Of a stretch of 50,171 nucleotides of DNA, positions 9,154-17,017 are shown one piece after another. This DNA comes from Faecalicatena sp. (GTDB taxonomy: Bacteria > Bacillota > Clostridia > Lachnospirales > Lachnospiraceae). Position 1 is the stretch's first letter. Every line of letters begins with the position of its first letter. A program made the translations under genes and the position numbers. The stretch lies in NCBI GenBank assembly GCA_009774255.1, contig VSNK01000005.1:1-50171 (forward strand), in the 5' to 3' direction. Below the pieces are notes generated by a model that did not search any database, was not told where the DNA came from, and was given only the letters and a program-made list of their open reading frames with translations.

Positions 9154-9320
9154 ACTAGTATAGCCCAATTTAAATAACCTTACGTTTCACTGGTCTGCTT
9201 TCCCGATAGCACATGTGTAAAAGCCTCAGCGTAGCCCGCTACGCCTGCGTTTTTACACATGCACTCTCGAAAAAGCATCCTCAGTGAAACAGAAAGGTAT
9301 TTAAATCGGTTTATACTAGT
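9154..9320. repeat. 167-nt long-hairpin repeat
   Basis: The sequence is an imperfect inverted repeat from ACTAGTAT to ATACTAGT. Arms pair through AATTTAAATA, CGTTTCACTG, ACATGTGTAAAA and an apex GCGTAGCCCGCTACGC. It holds no reading frame with a ribosome site. It shares its outer ACTAGT and its apex with the neighbouring hairpin but not the arm sequence. Confidence 0.85.
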
Positions 9321-9480
9321 ACAGCTTTGCATTAATTCTTGAGTAATAAGCACTCGCTATCCGTGCCATCTGCACGTTTCTTAACCTAGACGTAGCCCGC
9401 TACGCCGTCGGTTAAGAGACGCACATCTGACACGAATATCGAGCACTATTACTTCAAGATTAATGCAAAGCTGTACTAGT
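9315..9480. repeat. 166-nt long-hairpin repeat, copy 1
   Basis: Inverted repeat with ends ACTAGTACAGCTTTGCATTA and its complement. It overlaps the preceding hairpin in one ACTAGT. The apex contains ACGTAGCCCGCTACG. A nearly identical copy in opposite orientation lies at 29979-30142. It ends 35 nt before the PNP gene, so it could affect that message if transcribed. Confidence 0.9.
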
Positions 9481-9514
9481 CAGGACAGTGAGTAAATAAA
9501 AGGAGAGTACAGAT

Positions 9515-10336
9515 ATGAGCAGGCAGTATGAAAAAGTAAAAGCGTGTTATGAATATTGCAGAAAGGTGACAGACTTTCAGCCGCGGGTAGGTCTGATTTT
9601 GGGATCCGGGCTTGGCAATTACGCGAGGAACATGAAAGTGGAGTGTGAGATTCCTTATGGGGATATTCCGGACTTTCCGGTTTCCACGGTAACAGGTCAT
9701 GAGGGAAAATTCTTATTTGGATACATCGGAAACGTACCGACGGTTGTTATGAAAGGGCGGGTACATTTTTATGAAGGATATACACCGCAGGAAGTCGTAC
9801 TGCCGATCAGGGTGATGAAGCTGCTGGGAATTGAAATCTTATTCCTGACCAATGCATCCGGCGGGATCAATCAGAATTTCCGTGTAGGGGATTTCATGAT
9901 AATTACAGACCAGATTTCCAATTTTGTTCCGTCGCCGTTGATCGGAGAAAATGTGTCGGAGCTGGGACTTCGGTTCACGGATATGACCAATATCTACGAT
10001 CTTGAGCTCCAGGATATCATCCGGAAAACAGCAAAGGAAGAAGGAATCCCTGTGCAGGAGGGGGTTTATGTGCAGACCACAGGACCCAACTATGAAAGCC
10101 CGGCGGAGATTCGGATGTTCGCCGCTCTCGGCGCGGACGCGGTAGGAATGAGTACGGCAGGCGAGGCTCTGGCGGCACGCCATGCGGATATCCGCGTGTG
10201 CGGAATATCCTGTGTATCCAATATGGCAAGCGGAATCTCCAAGGAAAAGCTGAAGCATGAGGATGTGCAGATTGCGGCAGACAGGCGCGCGGAAGATTTT
10301 GAACGCCTGGTGACGCAGATTATCGTAAAGCTCTGA
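9515..10336 (+). CDS. Purine nucleoside phosphorylase (trimeric PNP family)
   Basis: Splits inosine and guanosine to base plus ribose-1-phosphate. The 273-aa protein shows LILGSGLGNYA (phosphate loop), TGHEGKFLFG, the substrate segment FLTNASGGINQ, TGPNYESPAEIRM, and VGMSTAGEALAARH. A strong AAAGGAGAG site precedes the ATG. It heads a run of genes concerned with purine and SAH/MTA salvage. Members of this family are named punA, pnp or deoD in different genomes, so I leave the symbol blank; the low-molecular-mass trimeric class fits best. Confidence 0.93.
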   Translation: MSRQYEKVKACYEYCRKVTDFQPRVGLILGSGLGNYARNMKVECEIPYGDIPDFPVSTVTGHEGKFLFGYIGNVPTVVMKGRVHFYEGYTPQEVVLPIRVMKLLGIEILFLTNASGGINQNFRVGDFMIITDQISNFVPSPLIGENVSELGLRFTDMTNIYDLELQDIIRKTAKEEGIPVQEGVYVQTTGPNYESPAEIRMFAALGADAVGMSTAGEALAARHADIRVCGISCVSNMASGISKEKLKHEDVQIAADRRAEDFERLVTQIIVKL

Positions 10337-10443
10337 CAACTGCTTAGCACAGGATCGCGCATTTGCTGCGCTATCCGTACGGAAACGTATAGATTGCGAG
10401 AGCACTGAGCAGATGCAAGCTCTGAAAGTGAGGAAGAAGTTTC

Positions 10444-11733
10444 ATGAACACAAGAATTTATAATGTAAAAATCCTGACGATGGAAGAGGGAAAAGAGATT
10501 TTCCAGGGAGAAGTATGGATTCAGGATGATACGATCACCTATGTGGGACCAAAGAGGGAGGAAGAGAAGAAATGGGACAGGGAGATTGACGGACAGGGCA
10601 ATCTTCTGATGCCTGGCTTTAAAAACGCGCATACCCATTCGGCCATGACATTTCTGCGGTCTTACGCAGATGACCTGAAGCTGAATGAATGGCTGTATAA
10701 TAAGGTATTTCCGGCGGAAGGAAAGCTGACGGGGGAAAGCCTTTACTGGTTTACGAAGCTGGCATTTATGGAATATCTGACCAGCGGGATCACCACGGCC
10801 TATGATATGTATTTCCATGTAGATGACGGGGCGCGTGCGGCAAGAGATACCGGATTTCGGTATGTATTCTGCGACAGCATCAACAATTTCGGAGGAACCG
10901 TGGATCAGGTAGAGAAGGATTTTCTGCGGCTGAACATCGATAAATCTCGTCAGATCAGCCATCGGATCGGCTTTCATGCGGAGTATACCACCAGCAGGGA
11001 GCTCATGGAAGGAATCGCGGAGCTCTCAGACAGGTATCAGGTTCCGGTGTCCGTTCACTGTTCCGAGACCCGCAGGGAAGTGGAAGAATGCCGGGAAAAG
11101 ACAGGGATGTCTCCGGTAGCTTATATGGATTCTCTGGGGCTGTTCCGCCATGGAGGAACATTGTTCCACTGTGTGCATATGGATGAAACAGATTTTGAGA
11201 TACTCAAAAAGCGGGGAATTTATGTAGTGACCAACCCGGCTTCCAATCTGAAGCTGGCCAGCGGAATCGCGCCTGTCAAACGATTCCTTGAGCTGGGAAT
11301 TCCGGTCGCGATCGGAACGGACGGCGCGGCCAGCAATAACTGTCTGGATATGTTCCGGGAGATGTTCCTTGTGACCGGCCTGCAGAAGGCTGTCTGTGAT
11401 GACCCGGAGGCCGTTCCGGCAGGGGAAGTATTGAAAATGGCAGCTGTCAATGGGGCATATGCCTGCGGACTGCCGGAGTGCGACAGCATAGCTCCGGGGA
11501 AGAAGGCGGATATGATTCTGATTGATCTGAATCAGCCCAATATGCAGCCGATACGGAATCTGGATAAGAATCTGGTCTACAGCGGAAGCAAAATGAATAT
11601 TAAGATGACCATGATCGGCGGAAAGGTCCTGTATCAGGACGGAGAATTTTATCTGGATTGTTCGAAGGAAGAGATTTTTACAAAGGCCAACGAATATGCG
11701 GAGAAAATCTTAGGGCAGGAGAGCATTTCATGA
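10444..11733 (+). CDS. mtaD: 5-methylthioadenosine/S-adenosylhomocysteine deaminase-type amidohydrolase
   Basis: A zinc amidohydrolase of 429 aa that probably deaminates SAH, MTA or related adenosines to inosine forms, which the preceding PNP might then handle. Metal ligands H63 and H65 are in NAHTHSAMTF. LKLNEWLYNKVFP is characteristic of the MtaD/SsnA/AtzC group. HCSETRREVEEC carries the next histidine and IGTDGAASNN the late aspartate. It starts 107 nt after PNP with GAGGAAG upstream and ends in an ATGA overlap with the next gene. Substrate preference (SAH, MTA or 5'-deoxyadenosine) is not decided by sequence. Confidence 0.88.
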   Translation: MNTRIYNVKILTMEEGKEIFQGEVWIQDDTITYVGPKREEEKKWDREIDGQGNLLMPGFKNAHTHSAMTFLRSYADDLKLNEWLYNKVFPAEGKLTGESLYWFTKLAFMEYLTSGITTAYDMYFHVDDGARAARDTGFRYVFCDSINNFGGTVDQVEKDFLRLNIDKSRQISHRIGFHAEYTTSRELMEGIAELSDRYQVPVSVHCSETRREVEECREKTGMSPVAYMDSLGLFRHGGTLFHCVHMDETDFEILKKRGIYVVTNPASNLKLASGIAPVKRFLELGIPVAIGTDGAASNNCLDMFREMFLVTGLQKAVCDDPEAVPAGEVLKMAAVNGAYACGLPECDSIAPGKKADMILIDLNQPNMQPIRNLDKNLVYSGSKMNIKMTMIGGKVLYQDGEFYLDCSKEEIFTKANEYAEKILGQESIS

Positions 11734-12191
11734 AGGCAGCTGTATTTACGGTCAGTACAAGGGCCTATAAGGCAAAACAGGAAAGTGCGGCAGGAGCGGC
11801 GGTAAAGCGTGCGGTGGAGCAGGCAGGCTTTGAGGTGAAGGCAGGGGTGCTGCCGGAGGATAAGACTGTGGTAGAGGCAGTGCTAAGACAACTGGCGGAC
11901 ACCGGCTCGGTACAGCTGATTTTGACAGTGGGCTCGACCGGTGTTCTGAAGAAGAACTGTGCGTCGGATGCCCTGACTGACGCGGCGGAACGTCTGCTTC
12001 CGGGAATACCGGAGGCCATCCGTATGTATAATATCCGTTACTCTAAAAAAGTAATTCTGGATCGGTCTGCAGCCGGCATCCGAAACCGGACGGTTATGGT
12101 GAACCTTCCGGACAGCGTAAAGCTGGCACAGGGAGGAATCGAGTATATCCTGTCGGAGCTGCTGCAGGCAGTGGAGATGTTGAATGTATGA
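11730..12191 (+). CDS. MogA/MoaB-family molybdopterin-binding protein
   Basis: A single MoCF-binding domain of 153 aa. It opens with VFTVSTRAYKAKQES and has the glycine loop LTVGSTGVLKKNCASD, where MogA and MoaB usually read TGGTG, then LPGIPEAIRMYN and a closing LPDSVKLAQGGIEYIL. Family members bind or adenylylate molybdopterin. No other molybdenum cofactor gene is near. The ATGA overlaps on both sides place it firmly in the purine salvage operon, perhaps serving a molybdenum hydroxylase for purines encoded elsewhere (inference). The altered glycine loop leaves the exact activity open. Confidence 0.82.
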   Translation: MKAAVFTVSTRAYKAKQESAAGAAVKRAVEQAGFEVKAGVLPEDKTVVEAVLRQLADTGSVQLILTVGSTGVLKKNCASDALTDAAERLLPGIPEAIRMYNIRYSKKVILDRSAAGIRNRTVMVNLPDSVKLAQGGIEYILSELLQAVEMLNV

Positions 12192-12892
12192 TCAAAGTAG
12201 TATATATAGAGCATAGTGGATTTCTGGTGGAAATGGGAGATGCCTGTTTCCTGTTTGACTATTACCAGGGAGAGCTCCCAAAACTGGATCAGGAAAAAAA
12301 GCTGTTCCTGTTTGCAAGCCATGCACACCACGACCATTATCAGAGAAAAATATTTGAATATCAGGAACAAATGCCGCGTACGTTTTACATCTTGTCAAAG
12401 GATGTGAAAAGAGACGCGCTGAAGCATGGCGGGAGAGAAGAGAATACCTGGTTTGTAAAGCCGGATCAGGAACTGGACGTAGAAGACTGCCAGATCCGGA
12501 CACTGCGCTCCACGGATGAGGGTGTGGCATTTCTGATCCGGTATCAGGGACACTGCATTTACCATGCAGGCGATCTGAACGCCTGGTACTGGGAAGAAGA
12601 AGGCGAAGACTATGTGATGATGATGCGCAGGAATTATGAGCATGAGATTCGTAAGCTCAGCGGAGAGCCCATCGATGTGGCCTTTGTGCCCGTGGACCCC
12701 AGGCTGGAAGGGCAATATGCAAAAGGGTTGGATTTCTTTATGCGGAAGACCCGGACGAAATATGTGTTCCCCATGCATTTCTGGGGGGATTATGGGATCT
12801 TCGACCGGCTCAGGAAAGAATCATGTACGGAGGAATATGCGGATCGGATCATGGAGATTGAAAGACCGGGGCAGGCGTTCGAGTGTGTATAA
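12188..12892 (+). CDS. MBL-fold metallo-hydrolase
   Basis: A 234-aa metallo-beta-lactamase-fold protein. The metal motif SHAHHDH is at 44-50. A second histidine is in IYHAGDLNAWYW, which fits the MBL GDxN/H region, and the final one is in FPMHFWGDYG. It starts in an ATGA overlap with the mogA-like gene and so is the last gene of this operon. The GDLNAWYW stretch recalls the UPF0173 and ascorbate-lactonase-like groups. The substrate is unknown; a step in nucleotide or cofactor turnover would fit the neighbours (inference). Confidence 0.85.
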   Translation: MIKVVYIEHSGFLVEMGDACFLFDYYQGELPKLDQEKKLFLFASHAHHDHYQRKIFEYQEQMPRTFYILSKDVKRDALKHGGREENTWFVKPDQELDVEDCQIRTLRSTDEGVAFLIRYQGHCIYHAGDLNAWYWEEEGEDYVMMMRRNYEHEIRKLSGEPIDVAFVPVDPRLEGQYAKGLDFFMRKTRTKYVFPMHFWGDYGIFDRLRKESCTEEYADRIMEIERPGQAFECV

Positions 12893-12898
12893 TGTTCC

Positions 12899-13009
12899 GC
12901 ATCCAGCCCATTGAAAAGTCGCCTGACAGCGAGGGGCTGGATGCCGCTCCATCACTGTATAGGCCGGAGGCCTTGTAGCTGAGTGCAAGGCACCGTGTGA
13001 ACAGTAACG
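12899..13009. repeat. Partial copy of the 196-bp inverted-end repeat
   Basis: Segments such as CCAGCCCATTGAAAA, GGGCTGGATGCC and GTGCAAGGCACCGTG match, in order, the reverse complement of 26301-26496. The outer inverted end is lost on one side. It fills most of the gap between the MBL gene and rnhA. Confidence 0.75.
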
Positions 13010-13045
13010 CATGAAGTGCCCGATATGGAAAGGAAGAAAAACAGG

Positions 13046-13516
13046 ATGCAGGTGAAATTATATACGGATGGCTCGGCGCGGGGAAATCCGGACGGGCCGG
13101 GCGGCTACGGGGCGGTGCTGGAATATGTGGATCCCAAAGGGGAACTGCATACAAAGGAATTGTCCCAGGGATATGTCAGGACCACCAACAACCGGATGGA
13201 GATGATGGCGGTGATCGTGGGACTGGAGGCCCTGAACCGTCCCTGTCAGGTGGATGTGTATTCCGATTCCCAGTATGTCGTTAACGCGTTCAACCAGCAT
13301 TGGATTGAGGGATGGATCAAAAAGGGCTGGAAGCGTGGGAAAAACGAAGAGGTAAAAAATGTGGATCTCTGGAAACGTCTTCTGGAGGCGAAGAAGAATC
13401 ATGAGGTGGTATTCCACTGGATCAAAGGACATGCCGGCCACCCTCAGAATGAGCGGTGCGACGAACTGGCCACATCCGCGGCAGACGGAGATGACCTGAT
13501 GGAGGACGCTTTCTAA
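13046..13516 (+). CDS. rnhA: Ribonuclease HI
   Basis: Cuts the RNA strand of RNA-DNA hybrids. The 156-aa reading has all catalytic residues: D8 (YTDGSARGNP), E52 (NNRMEMMA), D74 (YSDSQYVV), H129 (KGHAGH) and D139 (RCDELA). The basic substrate-binding loop GWIKKGWKRGKNEEVKN is present. I chose the ATG at 13046, which gives the usual MQVKLYTDGS start after an AGGAAG site; ATGs at 13016 and 13025 are in frame. It stands alone between the salvage operon and the RNase P RNA. Confidence 0.95.
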   Translation: MQVKLYTDGSARGNPDGPGGYGAVLEYVDPKGELHTKELSQGYVRTTNNRMEMMAVIVGLEALNRPCQVDVYSDSQYVVNAFNQHWIEGWIKKGWKRGKNEEVKNVDLWKRLLEAKKNHEVVFHWIKGHAGHPQNERCDELATSAADGDDLMEDAF

Positions 13517-13522
13517 AAAATG

Positions 13523-13552
13523 TTGGACATTAGAGAATATTCATAGTATAAT
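13523..13552 (+). promoter_or_regulatory. Promoter of the RNase P RNA gene
   Basis: TTGGAC (13523-13528), an 18-bp spacer and a consensus TATAAT (13547-13552). Transcription would start near 13559, about 77 nt before the expected mature 5' end of the RNase P RNA. Confidence 0.7.
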
Positions 13553-13563
13553 AGAGAACCAGA

Positions 13564-13635
13564 AACTATTCAGCAGCCTTTAGCAAGTGAACTTGCACAG
13601 TCTGGCTTTTCACACTGCTGCCGTTCTGAATAGTT
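13564..13635 (+). repeat. 72-nt inverted repeat abutting the RNase P RNA
   Basis: AACTATTCAG (13564-13573) pairs with CTGAATAGTT (13626-13635). A smaller GCAAGT-GA-ACTTGC hairpin lies within. It fills exactly the space between the predicted transcription start and the mature RNA. Confidence 0.75.
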
Positions 13636-13996
13636 GGGTTCAAGTAAGACAGACAATCGCGGCTGCAGGCGCCGAAAGGCAGCAGACGAGGAAAGTCCGG
13701 GCTTCACAGGGCAGGATGCCGGATAACGTCCGGTGGAGGCGACTCCAAGGCCAGTGCAACAGAAATAAACCGCCTTATGCTCCGGCATGAGGTAAGGGTG
13801 GAAAGGCAGTGTAAGAGACTACCGCCTCCCTGGTAACAGCGAGGGCACATGTAAACCCCATCCGAAGCAAGACCGGAAGAAAGCGATGTGGCTGCCCGTC
13901 ACGCTTTAGGTTGGTCGCTTGAGCCTGGCGGCAACGCCAGGCCTAGATAGATGATTGTCCAACGACATAACCCGGCTTATCGTCTTGCTTGAACCC
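13636..13996 (+). ncRNA. rnpB: RNase P RNA, bacterial class A
   Basis: The catalytic RNA of RNase P, which trims tRNA 5' leaders. Conserved blocks are easy to read: GAGGAAAGTCCGGGC near the 5' side, GGTAAGGGTGGAAAGGCAG, AGAGACTACCGCC, the P15-type segment CCCCATCCGAAGCAAGACCG, and the closing AGATAGATGATTG and ACATAACCCGGCTTA. The terminal P1 helix forms between GGGTTCAAG at the start and CTTGAACCC at the end, which sets the boundaries at 361 nt. The layout fits the ancestral class A rather than the Bacillus class B. An overlapping 67-codon frame has no support. Confidence 0.97.
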
Positions 13997-14031
13997 GGAA
14001 TGGAATGGACTTGAGAAAGAAGGCATGAAAA

Positions 14032-15063
14032 ATGGGCATGGCTGTAAATGCACAGTTGCCGCTGCCGGCAGATTTAAAGGCAGAATATCCGCTCACAGAG
14101 GATTTGCGTCAGATCAAAAAAGAAAGAGACCGGGAGATCAGGGATATTTTTACCGGCGCATCGGATAAATTTATTGTGATCACAGGTCCCTGCTCCGCGG
14201 ACAATGAGGACTCGGTCTGTGAATATGTGAACAGGCTGGCAAAGGTTAGCGAGAAGGTATCGGATCGTCTGATGATTATCCCCAGGATCTATACGAACAA
14301 GCCAAGGACGACCGGCGCAGGTTATAAGGGGATGTTGCATCAGCCGGAGCCAGATAAGGCACCGGATCTTTACGCGGGAATCCTGGCGATTCGGAAAATG
14401 CACATTCGGGCTATGAAGGAGAGCGGCCTGACCGGAGCGGACGAGATGCTTTACCCGGAGAACCGGAGCTATCTGGATGATATTTTATCTTACGAAGCCA
14501 TTGGAGCCCGTTCCGTAGAAAATCAGCAGCACCGTCTCACGGCCAGCGGCATGGATATTCCGATCGGAATGAAGAATCCTACCAGCGGTGATTTTTCTGT
14601 GATGCTGAATTCGGTCATTGCGGCACAGAGTTCTCATCGTTTCATCTACCGGGGACTGGATGTCACGACCGACGGGAATGATCTGGCACATGTGATCCTG
14701 CGGGGCGGCGTGAATAAATATGGAACCTGTATTCCCAATTATCACTATGAAGATCTGGTACGCCTCCTGGAGATGTATCAGAACAAGAATCTGAAAAATC
14801 CGGCGGCGGTCATCGATGTGAATCATTCCAATTCGGACAAGAAGTTCAGGGAACAGATCCGCATTACCAGCGAAGTGCTCCACAGCAGAAGCTATAATCC
14901 GGAATTAAAGAAGATGATCAAGGGAGTCATGATAGAAAGCTATCTTGTAGAAGGCTGTCAGAGCATTGACAGTGAGCGGATCTATGGAAAATCCATCACA
15001 GACCCATGTCTGGGCTGGGAGGATACAAAACGGCTCATCTATGAGATTGCGGAAAGATGCTGA
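14032..15063 (+). CDS. 3-deoxy-7-phosphoheptulonate synthase (DAHP synthase), class I
   Basis: First step of the shikimate pathway: phosphoenolpyruvate plus erythrose-4-phosphate gives DAHP. The 343-aa AroG/AroF-type protein carries VITGPCSADN, IPRIYTNKPRTTGAGYKG with the PEP-binding arginine, GARSVENQQHR, IGMKNPTSGDF, ILRGGVNKYG, VIDVNHSNSDK and GVMIESYLVEG. ATGs at 14032 and 14038 are both possible after AAGAAGGC. It may be served by the pheA product further on. Family members are named aroF, aroG or aroH by their feedback inhibitor, which cannot be judged here. Confidence 0.94.
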   Translation: MGMAVNAQLPLPADLKAEYPLTEDLRQIKKERDREIRDIFTGASDKFIVITGPCSADNEDSVCEYVNRLAKVSEKVSDRLMIIPRIYTNKPRTTGAGYKGMLHQPEPDKAPDLYAGILAIRKMHIRAMKESGLTGADEMLYPENRSYLDDILSYEAIGARSVENQQHRLTASGMDIPIGMKNPTSGDFSVMLNSVIAAQSSHRFIYRGLDVTTDGNDLAHVILRGGVNKYGTCIPNYHYEDLVRLLEMYQNKNLKNPAAVIDVNHSNSDKKFREQIRITSEVLHSRSYNPELKKMIKGVMIESYLVEGCQSIDSERIYGKSITDPCLGWEDTKRLIYEIAERC

Positions 15064-15096
15064 CAGGGTCTGCCGTACGGCAGACCCTGTTCTTTT
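15064..15096 (+). terminator. Intrinsic terminator of the DAHP synthase gene
   Basis: A perfect 11-bp stem, CAGGGTCTGCC with GGCAGACCCTG, closed by GTAC and followed by TTCTTTT. It begins directly at the stop codon. Confidence 0.9.
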
Positions 15097-15107
15097 CAAT
15101 GATTCTT

Positions 15108-15265
15108 AGGAACTGTCCGAAAATGACTTGTGCAGATGACGCAGGATAAATTCGTACAGGCAAGGCGGAAGAGGGAGGCGTACCGGGGTACGCTGACTGA
15201 TGACAACGCAGACTGTGCGGATTTAGACAAGTCAAATGCACAAGTTATTAATGGACAGTTCCTTA
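15108..15265. repeat. 158-bp element with imperfect inverted ends
   Basis: Left end TTAGGAACTGTCC and right end GGACAGTTCCTTA are inverted copies, and the matching continues inward through ATGACTTGTGCA / TGCACAAGTTAT. It has no coding capacity. The right end includes the TAA stop of pyrI on the minus strand. Confidence 0.75.
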
Positions 15266-15706
15266 CTTCATACTGCGGTGCTTTTCCTCACAATATTTGC
15301 AGCGGTAGGTCTGCTTTTCTTCATCGGTCAGGATAAAGATGTGATCCAGACCCTGCTCGATGGACGTGATACATCTTGGATTTTTACAGCGGATCACGTT
15401 CTTGATCTTTTTGGGCAGCCTGAGAAGCTTCTTTTCTACGATCTGTTCATTCTGGATGATATTGACCGTGATGTTGTGGTCAATGAATCCAAGAATATCA
15501 AGATCCATAAAATCAATGGGGCATTCAATCTTTATGATATCTTTTTTGCCCATTTTGCTGCTCTTTGCATTTTTAATGATAGCAACGCAGCAGTCCAGTT
15601 TATCCAGGTGCAGGTATTTGTAGATCTCCATGCTTTTACCTGCTTCGATGTGATCCAAAACAAATCCTTCGGAAAGCTTTCCAACATTCAATGTACTATT
15701 TACCAT
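15263..15706 (-). CDS. pyrI: Aspartate carbamoyltransferase regulatory subunit
   Basis: Regulatory chain that assembles with PyrB and passes nucleotide (CTP/ATP) signals to it. The 147-aa product has the C-terminal zinc domain with CKNPRC and YRCKYC, whose four cysteines hold the structural zinc at the contact with PyrB. The N-terminal allosteric domain includes GFVLDHIEAGKSMEIYKYL. I prefer the ATG at 15706, 6 nt after AGAGG; another ATG two codons upstream is too close to that site. It lies 77 nt after pyrB. Its stop is the inner edge of a palindromic element. Confidence 0.95.
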   Translation of the reverse strand: MVNSTLNVGKLSEGFVLDHIEAGKSMEIYKYLHLDKLDCCVAIIKNAKSSKMGKKDIIKIECPIDFMDLDILGFIDHNITVNIIQNEQIVEKKLLRLPKKIKNVIRCKNPRCITSIEQGLDHIFILTDEEKQTYRCKYCEEKHRSMK

Positions 15707-15783
15707 ATTCATCCTCTTTCTTAATTATCATATGATTCGTATCTGACCGGAACAGTTACGGTTTACTGACAGTTGCACCTGGA

Positions 15784-16704
15784 TCAGTCTACATGGATAT
15801 CCAGAAGCGTCAGAATCAGGGCCATGCGCACATATACGCCATACTGTACCTGGCGGAAATACGCGGCGCGGGGATCGTCGTCCACCTCTACGGAAATCTC
15901 ATTTACCCTGGGAAGAGGATGCATGACATACATATCTTCCGGAGCCAGCTTCATCTTTTTGCGGTCCAGGATATAGAAATCCTTCATGCGCACATAATCT
16001 TCTTCGTTGAAGAAACGTTCCTTTTGTACACGGGTCATGTATAGTATGTCAAGATCCGAAAGCGCGTCTTCCAGGCGGACCACTTCTCTATAAGGAATAT
16101 TCTGCCTGTCCAGTACATCCTGGCGCATATAATCCGGAAGCCTTAATTCTTCTGGAGAGATCAGAACAAAGCGGATACCGGTGTAGCGGACCAGGGCGTG
16201 GATCAGGGAATGCACGGTACGTCCGAACTTCAGATCTCCGCACAGACCAATGGTCAGGTTGCCCAGACGGCCTTTCAGGTTCTTGATCGTCAGAAGGTCG
16301 GTCAATGTCTGCGTCGGATGCTGATGACCGCCGTCCCCGGCATTGATGACCGGGATACGGGAATGCTGGCAGGCTACCATGGGCGCGCCTTCCTTTGGAT
16401 GCCTCATGGCGCAGATATCCGCATAGCAGGATACTGTTCGGATCGTGTCGGAAACACTTTCCCCTTTTGACGCGGAGCTGGAATCTGCGGAAGAGAATCC
16501 CATGATATTGCCGCCGAGATTGAGCATGGCTGCTTCGTGGCTCAGGCGTGTGCGTGTGCTCGGCTCATAGAATAAGGTCGCCAGCGTCTTTCCGGTACAG
16601 GCATGGGCATATTTTTCACGATGTGCTTCAATATCCTGCGCCAGTTCTAAAAGAGTGTCCAATTCCTCGACGGAAAAATCCAGAGGGCTCATCAAGTGTC
16701 TCAT
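15784..16704 (-). CDS. pyrB: Aspartate carbamoyltransferase catalytic subunit
   Basis: Joins carbamoyl phosphate and aspartate, the committed step of pyrimidine synthesis. The carbamoyl-phosphate motif STRTR is at 49-53, followed by GGNIMGFSSADSSSASKGES with the 80s-loop serine and lysine, then MRHPKEGAP, GDGGHQHPTQTL and MHPLPRVNEIS. I chose the ATG at 16704, preceded by AAGGAGG, giving the usual 306 aa; an upstream in-frame ATG would add 9 residues and lacks a site. It forms an operon with pyrI. Confidence 0.96.
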   Translation of the reverse strand: MRHLMSPLDFSVEELDTLLELAQDIEAHREKYAHACTGKTLATLFYEPSTRTRLSHEAAMLNLGGNIMGFSSADSSSASKGESVSDTIRTVSCYADICAMRHPKEGAPMVACQHSRIPVINAGDGGHQHPTQTLTDLLTIKNLKGRLGNLTIGLCGDLKFGRTVHSLIHALVRYTGIRFVLISPEELRLPDYMRQDVLDRQNIPYREVVRLEDALSDLDILYMTRVQKERFFNEEDYVRMKDFYILDRKKMKLAPEDMYVMHPLPRVNEISVEVDDDPRAAYFRQVQYGVYVRMALILTLLDIHVD

Positions 16705-16729
16705 AAAATACCTCCTTAAAGTTATACTC

Positions 16730-16783
16730 AAGACCGCCAGAATTTACTAACCCGTCCAAGGCAGGAATCCGGCTGGCGGTCTT
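16730..16783 (-). promoter_or_regulatory. Hairpin in the pyrBI leader
   Basis: An 11-bp perfect stem (16773-16783 with 16730-16740) encloses a 32-nt loop within the roughly 175-nt leader of pyrBI, ending about 26 nt before the start codon. No T run follows, so it is not a standard terminator. It may affect translation or belong to an attenuator (inference). Confidence 0.55.
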
Positions 16784-16886
16784 TCGTTATCATTGATGAC
16801 TGCAAATCTATTCGACGTGCAGTATAATCAGGAACTGTACGGTTTCGGAAATAAAAGATCCTGGAACTGCAAAAATTCTTCTACCT

Positions 16887-16915
16887 ACAATATATTATAA
16901 TGCCTCCTTTGTCAA
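16887..16915 (-). promoter_or_regulatory. Promoter of pyrBI
   Basis: On the minus strand TTGACA (16915-16910), a 17-bp spacer and TATTGT (16892-16887). Transcription would start near 16880, leaving a leader of about 175 nt. Confidence 0.75.
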
Positions 16916-17017
16916 CACAAATTTGAAAATATGTAGTGCGAAAAACAGTAGCATTTATTGTAAAAATATATTATACTAAAAAGAATGAAATGGAACAGGG
17001 GCAAAGGAGAGAGCAGC

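Noticed and set aside
13587..13790. 67-codon frame at the 5' side of the RNase P RNA
   Set aside because: It overlaps conserved RNA structure, starts inside the leader palindrome and has no ribosome site.
16705..16880. A PyrR-binding attenuator in the pyrBI leader
   Set aside because: No terminator with T run and no convincing PyrR-binding consensus; only a plain hairpin can be supported.
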